Virus record (IMG/VR): IMGVR_UViG_3300035698_010569
Span: 1 to 28,198 of that record
DNA length: 28,198 bases
Reading direction: 5' to 3' (one strand)
Source: a virus
Shown: piece after piece, positions 21,420-28,198 of the stretch
How the letters are laid out: each line of letters opens with the position of its first letter
Position numbering within the stretch: position 1 is the first letter of the stretch
Made by a program: the position numbers and the translations under genes
Notes under the pieces: model-generated
What the model was told of the DNA's origin: nothing
The model's database searches: none
Seen by the model: the letters and a program-made list of their open reading frames with translations, nothing else

Positions 21420-24400
21420 ACTGGAAATTATTATTAATGAGTTTAGCGTTAGTATTATGCTTTGTTAGTTTTGTAAGTGCTGCTGAAATATGTAGCTTTA
21501 TTTATGATGATGACCTTATTGGTATTGCTGATAAATTTAATAGAACACCTTCTGCTAACTTAGGAACTTCAAATACTGGTCAAGCATGGACAGAACAATC
21601 TGGAGATAGTATAGCTTCAGAATCCTGGACTTTTGTTAGTAGTGGTGCACTGTCTTATATTACAGATGCTATTTTTGACAATTCAGGGGTATATACTATA
21701 GGTATGCAATTAAATATGACTTTAAATTCATCAGGTGCTTATGGTTTTAATATGGGTGGTGCTTCTGGTGACCCCTTAGGTGAAATATTAGATTACGATA
21801 ATAGGGTGGCAGATAAAATAAGAGTATGTGCCGATGCTGGTGCGGGTGCAACTACTGTTAATACTTACATTGGCGATTATATCATTAAAGCTTTCTGGGG
21901 TAATGGTGATGTTTTAGTTCAAACATTCGATTCTTTTGGTACATTCATAGAAAGTATCACTTCAAGTGTAGCTGGATGTTTCGATGGAGATAGAATGAAC
22001 AGAGGATATTCTTATGGTGCCGGTAATTCAGTTCATGAGATGATAATATTCAACACAACTGGTGATACCGATTTCTGTCCAATTCCTAATTATCCAACCA
22101 CTTTCACTAACAACGATTCAACATCTTACAATACCTCTCACATTAATGCTACAATTACTATTTCAGATGATAATGGTATTGATAAATATTATACACAAGT
22201 TTGGAACGGTACTTCTGTAGGTTGGCAAAATAACACATCATCTATAGAAGTTAATTATTACTCTGGCAACTCAGAAACTTTAATCAATGCAACTGATTTA
22301 GTTGCTAAGACTTGGGACATTTATCAATGGTGTGCAGAAGATGATACAGGAACAACAACTTGTTCAGGAAACATTTCAACAGTAACCTCATTTCCAGGAG
22401 ATGTTAATATCTTAGACAGTTCTGTTTATTATACTTCAGTTGGTAATCAATCAATTGGACGACAAACTAATGGTACTTATTTAACTCTTACTGCTGGAGA
22501 TTCTACTCCAACTTTCAATGCAGTTACTAATGGGAGTGCAACTTGTTCATTGAATGGAACTGAGTGTGGGACTACTGGTGAAACACTTCAAGTATGTACT
22601 TATCCGACAGCATTACCTGATGGATTAAACCCAATAGATTTCGTATGTGTAGCAGGAGATTATTCTAACAAGGGTACTGGTGCAAACACTTTAAACATTA
22701 CAATAGATACCACTGGTCCAGAGATTATTGGGCTTAATGCAACAGATACAAGCACAGCACCAATTTTATCATGGACATGTAATGAAGGCTGTAATTATTC
22801 TATGAATGTTTATAATGATAGTGGATTAACAGCTTTGGCTTATTCAAATGAGAATAATACTTTTGCATTAGCTTTTAATGATCTAGGTTCAAATGTTGTT
22901 CCAGGGAATACTTATTATTCAGAATTAACTGTATGGGACATCCTAAGCAATTCAAACACTAACAATACTTATTCATTCACAATTGACCCTTGTGTAGTTA
23001 CTCTATTACTTGACGGATTAGATGCTTCTAGAAAGTATGAGTTAGGAACAACTGCTAACTTATCAATGTCTAATAATTGTGCAGGATTTTCTAACTGTTT
23101 ATCAATTGACCATCAAGGTTATGGTGACAATTATGTTTGTAACACAACTGATTCATGGATGTATAATTTGAAGATTAATAACATTTCATACACTAACTTA
23201 TATGATGGTTCATTATGGGTAAATACCACTAACAATAGTGTGGTTGATTTCACTAACTTTGTTGATGAGTTAGCTTTGTACCAATTCCAATTGAAAGGTT
23301 ATAATACAACTACTACTTACCCAGAGAATGTGGTTATGGATATATATTCAGATGGAATTGATGATGTAGTTTATCCTGGGTTTATGAACGCAACTCATGT
23401 GTATGATACAAGATTCACTAATGGATTGAGTGGTGAAGAGATTTTCTTTACAGTTGGTGAAGTCAAAACAAGATACATCAATTATACAACTAACAATGAT
23501 AACACTTATAACAATGTTACATTCCAAGTGAGAGGATTCCAATCTGGATCATTCAAGTTTAATCATGAAGATAATTTCTTGAACACAACTAACATCAGTT
23601 CAACTACTAATGGGATTTTATCTATTCCTTATGATGATTTCAGTGTTGGAGATACAATTTCCAGATGGAGTGGAGATTATACTGTAACTCAAGATGTTGA
23701 AGTGTATGGTGTAGCAACATCAACTTCATCTGTCGGTGGGACTTGTGTACTTATCCAAGGTTCAGATTCTAACAATTTCCAATCAGCTAAACTTGATCTG
23801 GAAAATGCTAATGAATGGGATTTTATAGTTAATATGGCGTCATATTATTCTAGGCAAAGTTCATGTTATGTTTCTCATACTTGTAGTGGTAGTTCTAATA
23901 TAGGAATAAAAGATATAACTTCTGGTGTATATACACCTATTGAAACTCAAGGAGATTTTGGTGCGTCCGTGACTTATACTATAAATATCCAGAAAGTTGG
24001 TACTAACTTCAAATGGTATCGTAATGGTGCCTTCCGACAAAATATACCTTATGATTCAACACACGAATATGAGTTGTATGCAGAACAAAATGCAAATTCT
24101 TGGGCAAAGTTAGATGGTTTTGGTAATCCCTACACTTGTGGTGGTTCAGCTTATACAAGAATTAAACCATTAAACTTTACAGGATTCACAACCTTATACA
24201 ATAATGGAAGTATGAGTTGGAATACAACCAAAGAAGCTGAACTAATCAGTGTAGGATTTATTGTGGCACAGAACATTACAAGGGCTAAACTTACAACTAC
24301 TAGTCTAAACACTAATGGTGGGAGTTATGAGCTGTATCTTTCAAACAATAATGGGAGTGATTGGGAATCAGTTAATGATGATGCATTCCATGTGTTCACA

Positions 24401-25354
24401 AGTGTGGGTGATATATTGAGAGCTAAGATTAATCTTACAGTTACTGATACTGATGAACCTTTAACATTAATCAGTTACGCATTAGAAATCAGTGATGGGA
24501 CTATCAATAACTTGAAAGTATATTTGGTTTCAACAGATGGGACTATTGTATTCAATTCAACAGGTGTGTTAAATGAAACAAATTCGCCACAAACTGTAAA
24601 CATTGCAGGTTCAGATATTAAAGCAGCTTTGGATAAAAGTGAGAGTTCATATGCAATCCCTATCATATTCACTTCAGATTCAGCAGGTAAGTTGAATTAT
24701 AGTGATTTGAGTTACTCAATGGATTTAGATGCAACAGACATTACCCTTGTAGTCAATTCAAGCTCAGAATTCAATGCAACTATAACTTTTGATGGAGATG
24801 GAAAGGTTGAATTAAATAGCCTTAATATGCAGTATTATGGGAATAAGAATATCAATATAACTTATACACAATTGAGTGGAACAACTCAAAATGATATGAT
24901 TATGAGGTATTCACCATTCAACATTACTTATCCTAACAAAATCTACTGGTGGGACTTTTTCCCAACAGCAAGAAATCAAAGTAACATTTCAGCTTATGGA
25001 CAAACTTCAAATCAAGGTATTTGGAATTTCACTGCAAATGCTGTGACTCACACTGAGGGTGTAGATATTTATGCAAAATACCAACAGGATATGAGTGATA
25101 CTTGTTTGACCAGACTTGAAGTTGTTGGTTGGAACAATACTAACAATGGTTCAATATCCTCAGACTTAAGCTTAAACACTTCACAATTAATTGATAATGC
25201 TAATTCAACAACTGAAAATTATGGTTGGACTTATGCAAGTATTGATTGTAACGAGACACAAACAGTGGTTATACCTTATGTGTGTATATTCAGTTTGTGT
25301 GAAGGTTGTGTAAAAACCCAAGATTGGGAGGACGATTGCGATTTCGTAGAATAA
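21416..25354 (+). CDS. Very large secreted adhesin-like glycoprotein
   Basis: A 1312-aa protein with an N-terminal signal peptide (LLLMSLALVLCFVSFVSA, likely cut after VSA-22). Residues about 39-220 resemble a concanavalin-like fibre domain (FNRTPSANLGTSNTGQAW). Around 440-525 lies an Ig/fibronectin-like unit (LSWTCNEGCNYSMNVYNDSG), and near 720-915 a second jelly-roll-like domain (FSVGDTISRWSGDYTV; FKWYRNGAFR). Dozens of N-X-S/T sequons occur throughout. No C-terminal anchor is seen; the end is Cys-rich and acidic (EGCVKTQDWEDDCDF). The signal peptide means the protein is exported, unlike ordinary tail fibres. It is probably a surface adhesin. Confidence 0.75.
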   Translation: MNWKLLLMSLALVLCFVSFVSAAEICSFIYDDDLIGIADKFNRTPSANLGTSNTGQAWTEQSGDSIASESWTFVSSGALSYITDAIFDNSGVYTIGMQLNMTLNSSGAYGFNMGGASGDPLGEILDYDNRVADKIRVCADAGAGATTVNTYIGDYIIKAFWGNGDVLVQTFDSFGTFIESITSSVAGCFDGDRMNRGYSYGAGNSVHEMIIFNTTGDTDFCPIPNYPTTFTNNDSTSYNTSHINATITISDDNGIDKYYTQVWNGTSVGWQNNTSSIEVNYYSGNSETLINATDLVAKTWDIYQWCAEDDTGTTTCSGNISTVTSFPGDVNILDSSVYYTSVGNQSIGRQTNGTYLTLTAGDSTPTFNAVTNGSATCSLNGTECGTTGETLQVCTYPTALPDGLNPIDFVCVAGDYSNKGTGANTLNITIDTTGPEIIGLNATDTSTAPILSWTCNEGCNYSMNVYNDSGLTALAYSNENNTFALAFNDLGSNVVPGNTYYSELTVWDILSNSNTNNTYSFTIDPCVVTLLLDGLDASRKYELGTTANLSMSNNCAGFSNCLSIDHQGYGDNYVCNTTDSWMYNLKINNISYTNLYDGSLWVNTTNNSVVDFTNFVDELALYQFQLKGYNTTTTYPENVVMDIYSDGIDDVVYPGFMNATHVYDTRFTNGLSGEEIFFTVGEVKTRYINYTTNNDNTYNNVTFQVRGFQSGSFKFNHEDNFLNTTNISSTTNGILSIPYDDFSVGDTISRWSGDYTVTQDVEVYGVATSTSSVGGTCVLIQGSDSNNFQSAKLDLENANEWDFIVNMASYYSRQSSCYVSHTCSGSSNIGIKDITSGVYTPIETQGDFGASVTYTINIQKVGTNFKWYRNGAFRQNIPYDSTHEYELYAEQNANSWAKLDGFGNPYTCGGSAYTRIKPLNFTGFTTLYNNGSMSWNTTKEAELISVGFIVAQNITRAKLTTTSLNTNGGSYELYLSNNNGSDWESVNDDAFHVFTSVGDILRAKINLTVTDTDEPLTLISYALEISDGTINNLKVYLVSTDGTIVFNSTGVLNETNSPQTVNIAGSDIKAALDKSESSYAIPIIFTSDSAGKLNYSDLSYSMDLDATDITLVVNSSSEFNATITFDGDGKVELNSLNMQYYGNKNINITYTQLSGTTQNDMIMRYSPFNITYPNKIYWWDFFPTARNQSNISAYGQTSNQGIWNFTANAVTHTEGVDIYAKYQQDMSDTCLTRLEVVGWNNTNNGSISSDLSLNTSQLIDNANSTTENYGWTYASIDCNETQTVVIPYVCIFSLCEGCVKTQDWEDDCDFVE

Positions 25355-25355
25355 A

Positions 25356-26813
25356 ATGCCAAGAAGACCATCAAGACCAGAAAAGGGATTCATTTGGGTT
25401 CCAAGATTAAAAGGCGCTAAAGTAGTTATAACTATCAATGGTGTAAATGTTACTGGAAGAATATTGAACAGTAAATTTGTTAAAAATGTATGCCCTTCTG
25501 TGCCTTATTGTGACATAGAATTGATTAATACTGATGGATTATATACTGGCTTGTTCAAACAAACTCAAATTGTTAATTTTTATGCAGACTTTACAGATGG
25601 GACTAATTTAGAATGGTCTGGTGAAATCAATTCTTTGAAAGAGAAATTGGATCCAGATTTAGGTTACACTCTAAAAATTGGTGCAGTTATCCCTTTGAAT
25701 GATGTAACTGTATCCAAAGCATACACTGGTGATACAACTTGTGATATTATATTCAAAGAATTAGTTGCTGAATATTTGCCTAATTACACATTTAATAATG
25801 TTTTACCTAGTATTACTAAACCAATCATAACTTGGGACAACAAACCTTTCTGGAATTGTATAGAAGATTTAGTTAAATTAGCAAGAAGTGAAGTTGGTAG
25901 TATTAAAGGATATGATTCTTATTGTGATGAAGATAAGGGTTTGCATTTTTTTGAGAGAGGTTCAATAACTAATACTTCAGATGCAGCAGTATTTAACAAT
26001 ACTATGATTGGAAGTGAGGGTTTAGGCACAGAAGTTGGTCAAATTAAAAATAAAGTTGTTGTTTATGGTGAAGACGATTCAGGATTACCTGTTATTTCAA
26101 CAGCTCATAATTTAACTTCTCAAGCAGAATATGGTATCAAAGAAGATATTGTTACAGATACAAGTGTTGGATCGGCTTCTTTTGCTGCAGAAACTGCAAC
26201 TTCAAGAGTAGAAAAGACTGGAGAGGTTGATGTAGAAGGGAAAGTTAATTGTTTAATGTTACCCTCTTTAGAAGCTGGTGAAAGGTTGTGGGTAATAAAT
26301 CCACCATCAAAGATTCATGCAGCGTACAGAGTATTTGAAATCACACATAGTTATCCTAATATAACTACTAAATGTAAAATAAACAGAGATATTAGTCTTG
26401 CTACTATCTTTCAAAAAAGGGTGGAAGCAGAGATTGCTAATAGGAAAATTACTAATCCTAACAATATGGATACATCTATCAATTATCCATTTAATTCTTC
26501 AGCAGAAATATCTGCTAAGGAATCTAATGTGCAGGTTGCAGAAGGCATTGTATCGCTTTCAAGTGGAACTCAAGGAACCTTCACAACTACTACCACCACT
26601 GTTACTAGCATAACTCAAGCAGAGATCAGAATCGCAGGTAGTGTTCTATCCAAAGTTGTAATAGAAATCAGTGTAGATGGTGGGAACAATTATGAAACAA
26701 TCTTAACCAACACACTTCATACTTTAGCAAATTCTGGGACAAGTGTATTGTTGAGAGTAACTTTGAACAATTCTAATGCAGAAGTCGATAGTATAGCAAT
26801 ATTGTACAAATAA
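25356..26813 (+). CDS. Baseplate hub / tail tip protein
   Basis: A 485-aa protein starting one base after the preceding stop. Features fit gp27/gpD-type hubs: N-terminal strand with VVITINGVNVTGRILNSKF (28-46), SGEINSLKEKLDPDLGYTL (88-106), a domain with FWNCIEDLVKLARSE, FERGSI, and the later 'QIKNKVVVYGEDDSG' motif common in such hubs. The C-terminal 100 residues form a separate Thr/Ser-rich beta domain, perhaps the receptor-binding or spike part. It probably follows the distal tail protein in the particle although the glycoprotein genes intervene. Confidence 0.7.
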   Translation: MPRRPSRPEKGFIWVPRLKGAKVVITINGVNVTGRILNSKFVKNVCPSVPYCDIELINTDGLYTGLFKQTQIVNFYADFTDGTNLEWSGEINSLKEKLDPDLGYTLKIGAVIPLNDVTVSKAYTGDTTCDIIFKELVAEYLPNYTFNNVLPSITKPIITWDNKPFWNCIEDLVKLARSEVGSIKGYDSYCDEDKGLHFFERGSITNTSDAAVFNNTMIGSEGLGTEVGQIKNKVVVYGEDDSGLPVISTAHNLTSQAEYGIKEDIVTDTSVGSASFAAETATSRVEKTGEVDVEGKVNCLMLPSLEAGERLWVINPPSKIHAAYRVFEITHSYPNITTKCKINRDISLATIFQKRVEAEIANRKITNPNNMDTSINYPFNSSAEISAKESNVQVAEGIVSLSSGTQGTFTTTTTTVTSITQAEIRIAGSVLSKVVIEISVDGGNNYETILTNTLHTLANSGTSVLLRVTLNNSNAEVDSIAILYK

Positions 26814-26827
26814 GATAGTGTTAAAAA
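26813..26827 (+). promoter_or_regulatory. Repeated 15-bp element upstream of the lysis peptidase
   Basis: AGATAGTGTTAAAAA, identical to 6859-6873. It starts on the last base of the hub stop codon and AGTGTTAAAAA lies 32 bases before ATG 26849; a good AGGAGAT follows at 26835-26841. It may be the promoter of the lysis genes. Confidence 0.45.
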
Positions 26828-26848
26828 TAGCAAAAGGAGATATTTACT

Positions 26849-27517
26849 ATGATAAGGAAGTTATTTTCTAATTTATTCATGGACAAATACTTCAAACAGC
26901 TTAAGCAATACAGGGGTGAGATTCTTGGTCTCCACAAAAGCAAAATTATCTTTTATTATTTGGATGGAAGGTCGTATTCAGATGTTCGGTCAGTTTTTAA
27001 GCAAAGTTCTAAGGAAGATTCTACTTTAATTAAATATTATCAACCATTCTGGGATTTAGGCACTAGTAGGTGGGAGAGTATCAAACTCGTTACTGACGCT
27101 GTCAATCGAAGGTTGAAGTATGTTCCAGACATTACGAATTATAATAAATGGGAATATTGGGCAAGACCTATTGAAGTTCATAATAGTCGAAGGGATGATT
27201 GTGATGGATACGCAGTATTATTGTGTAAAGTTCTAAGGCTTATGGGTGTTGGTGAATATGATGTGTTTGTTAGAGTCGGTGGAACCAAACGATTGAATGG
27301 ATCTAAAGGTGAGAAACACGCAAATGTTTTGGTTAGAGAACCTAATAGCTTATTATTATTCCCTGTGGAAGGTAGTTGGTATCCTAATTTAACAATGTTG
27401 GAATTCTCAATGCACAAAAAACCTTTCTATAGACATCCAAGGTATCATAAGTCTGAGTGGCTTACTAATGATAAATTTTCATTTGCAAATACAAGGTGGT
27501 TTAAATTAGTAAAGTGA
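26849..27517 (+). CDS. Transglutaminase-like cysteine peptidase, probable endolysin
   Basis: A 222-aa protein with the transglutaminase-like catalytic set: RDDCDGYAVLLCKVLRLMG (115-133) with nucleophile C118, KHANVLV with H157, and PVEGSWY with E174 in the third position (often Asp). Such enzymes include archaeal pseudomurein endoisopeptidases and BTLCP peptidases. The next two genes are holin-like, so this is probably the lysin, cutting a cell-wall or S-layer crosslink. No wall-binding repeat is present. AGGAGAT (26835-26841) precedes ATG 26849. Confidence 0.75.
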   Translation: MIRKLFSNLFMDKYFKQLKQYRGEILGLHKSKIIFYYLDGRSYSDVRSVFKQSSKEDSTLIKYYQPFWDLGTSRWESIKLVTDAVNRRLKYVPDITNYNKWEYWARPIEVHNSRRDDCDGYAVLLCKVLRLMGVGEYDVFVRVGGTKRLNGSKGEKHANVLVREPNSLLLFPVEGSWYPNLTMLEFSMHKKPFYRHPRYHKSEWLTNDKFSFANTRWFKLVK

Positions 27518-27747
27518 TACATAGTTGTAACAAAGAAGTAGAGATTGCAGAAATGCACAAAGATATTAAATATATTCGTAAGGCTCTGGAAGGTAATGGA
27601 GTCAAAGGATTAATAGGGCATGTAGAAGATAACACCAATTTTAGAATTGGTAGTCAAGCAAAGGGTAACTTAATCAAGTATTTTGTTGGTAGTGGTTGGC
27701 TCATAACAATTGTTGTTGTAGTTTTCCAATTTTTCAAACAAATTTAG
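27514..27747 (+). CDS. XhlA-like holin accessory protein
   Basis: A 77-aa protein with GTG start (27514) in a GTGA overlap. A charged N-terminal helix (VEIAEMHKDIKYIRKALEG) is followed by a single C-terminal membrane span (55-74, KYFVGSGWLITIVVVVFQFF). This is the build of haemolysin XhlA-like proteins, which associate with the membrane and assist holin-driven lysis. Its position between lysin and holin-like genes agrees. Confidence 0.65.
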   Translation: MIHSCNKEVEIAEMHKDIKYIRKALEGNGVKGLIGHVEDNTNFRIGSQAKGNLIKYFVGSGWLITIVVVVFQFFKQI

Positions 27748-27755
27748 AGGTTCAA

Positions 27756-27995
27756 ATGACTAAAAAAGAAATTAAACAGAAATTTAGTATCGTGATTAGT
27801 TTATTGAAGACAGCAACATATTCAGCATTAGGAATTGCTGGTACTGCAATAGTACAAGCTGTTCAAGGTGGTATGAATATTAAACAGGCTTTAATCTCTG
27901 GTGTTTGCATCGGAATCATGGCAGGTTTGAAGAATGTTGTTAAACACGCATTCGATACTGATATAGATTTCACTTATTTACTGAAAAAAAAATGA
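27756..27995 (+). CDS. Holin-like membrane protein
   Basis: A 79-aa protein from ATG 27756, preceded by GAGGT (27747-27751); a longer frame upstream is not needed. Two hydrophobic segments (about 12-36 and 45-63) flank a short Gly/Asn turn, and the C-terminus is charged (FDTDIDFTYLLKKK). Size, topology and place after peptidase and XhlA-like genes point to the pore-forming holin. Confidence 0.65.
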   Translation: MTKKEIKQKFSIVISLLKTATYSALGIAGTAIVQAVQGGMNIKQALISGVCIGIMAGLKNVVKHAFDTDIDFTYLLKKK

Positions 27996-28078
27996 GTGAC
28001 CATTGTGATCATTTAGAAGAGATATTATCTGCAGAAACTGCAATCATTCAAAGGCATATTGATGCTCATCACTCATAA
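27992..28078 (+). CDS. His-rich peptide, 28 aa
   Basis: ATGA overlap with the holin-like gene; the short product (MSDHCDHLEE... HIDAHHS) is rich in His with one Cys and one amphipathic helix. It could bind metal or be the last peptide of the lysis operon. Short length makes it tentative. Confidence 0.4.
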   Translation: MSDHCDHLEEILSAETAIIQRHIDAHHS

Positions 28079-28092
28079 GTATGATAAAAATC

Positions 28093-28110
28093 TCATTCTT
28101 TTTGTTTTTA
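28093..28110 (+). terminator. Poly-T terminator of the lysis operon
   Basis: The run CATTCTTTTTGTTTTTAA follows the last stop by about 15 bases and precedes a new promoter. No stable hairpin is needed for archaeal termination. Confidence 0.5.
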
Positions 28111-28114
28111 AAAA

Positions 28115-28129
28115 CGAAACGTTTATATA
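28115..28129 (+). promoter_or_regulatory. Strong archaeal promoter for the next gene
   Basis: CGAAACG (BRE-like) followed by TTTATATA (28122-28129), close to the archaeal consensus. The start site would be near 28150-28156. The last three bases of the window (28196-28198) are ATG, probably the start codon of the gene it drives. Confidence 0.7.
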
Positions 28130-28154
28130 GAATTTATGCTTTTTAACTCTTATA

Positions 28155-28173
28155 TTTGTGACAAAATCACAAA
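28155..28173 (+). promoter_or_regulatory. Operator-like palindrome at the transcription start
   Basis: TTTGTGA (28155-28161) and TCACAAA (28167-28173) form a perfect 7-bp inverted repeat around CAAAA. It overlaps the predicted start of the 28122 promoter, where a bound repressor would block initiation. As RNA it would be a 5'-leader hairpin. Confidence 0.5.
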
Positions 28174-28198
28174 AAAGGGATTAAAATCTCTTAAAATG

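Noticed and set aside
1-28198. Circular genome with terminal overlap
   Set aside because: The first and last bases share no visible direct repeat, and the window ends at a start codon, so it is probably an excerpt.

Overview
The window looks like the late (packaging, structural and lysis) half of the genome of a tailed virus or provirus of an archaeon. Archaeal signals are TTTATATA-type TATA boxes with purine-rich BRE-like flanks (91-103, 28115-28129), GGTGA-type ribosome binding sites that match an archaeal 16S 3' end, short mRNA leaders, and exported proteins packed with N-glycosylation sequons. DNA is A+T-rich and every credible gene lies on the + strand, mostly with ATGA stop/start overlaps. 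The fibronectin-like style of the large secreted protein reminds me of DPANN (Woesearchaeota/Nanoarchaeota-type) archaea, but the host cannot be fixed from this sequence. No integrase, replication or transcription-factor gene is visible; the window ends at the start codon of a further gene.

Layout. 1-740: a promoter followed by about 600 bases without a gene, which fold as three or four consecutive structured modules, two of them clear paralogues with compensating stem changes and the last tRNA-like. 740-2961: a very A+T-rich cassette (44-aa ORF, a protein resembling an ABC-3C middle component, and an SMC/Rad50-like ATPase that stops before its second ATPase half). 2958-4351: small virus genes, including a fragment paralogous to the major capsid protein that ends in a Cys/His knuckle, duplicated in the next gene. 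4327-6482: terminase small and large subunits. 6483-6895: a second structured-RNA locus with a tRNA-like fold, a 16-bp long-range stem and a possible pseudoknot. 6896-11257: portal, prohead protease with a nested scaffold start, capsid cement-like protein and HK97-fold major capsid protein, then a hairpin/poly-T terminator. 11313-15194: small head proteins, head-tail connectors and tail tube. 15226-16858: two glycosyltransferases inserted in the tail operon. 17211-20442: tail assembly chaperones, tape measure and a distal-tail-like protein. 20439-25354: two exported, sequon-rich proteins. 25356-26813: baseplate hub. 26849-28078: lysis module (transglutaminase-like peptidase, XhlA-like protein, holin-like protein). 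28079-28198: terminator, strong promoter and an operator-like palindrome.

Together these genes give a siphovirus-like particle (one tail tube gene, no sheath seen) whose DNA is packaged by a TerS/TerL/portal motor. The unusual parts are the two structured RNA loci, a capsid-domain fragment carrying a metal-knuckle tag, viral glycosyltransferases beside secreted glycoproteins inside the tail operon, and two sets of repeated regulatory-looking DNA elements.
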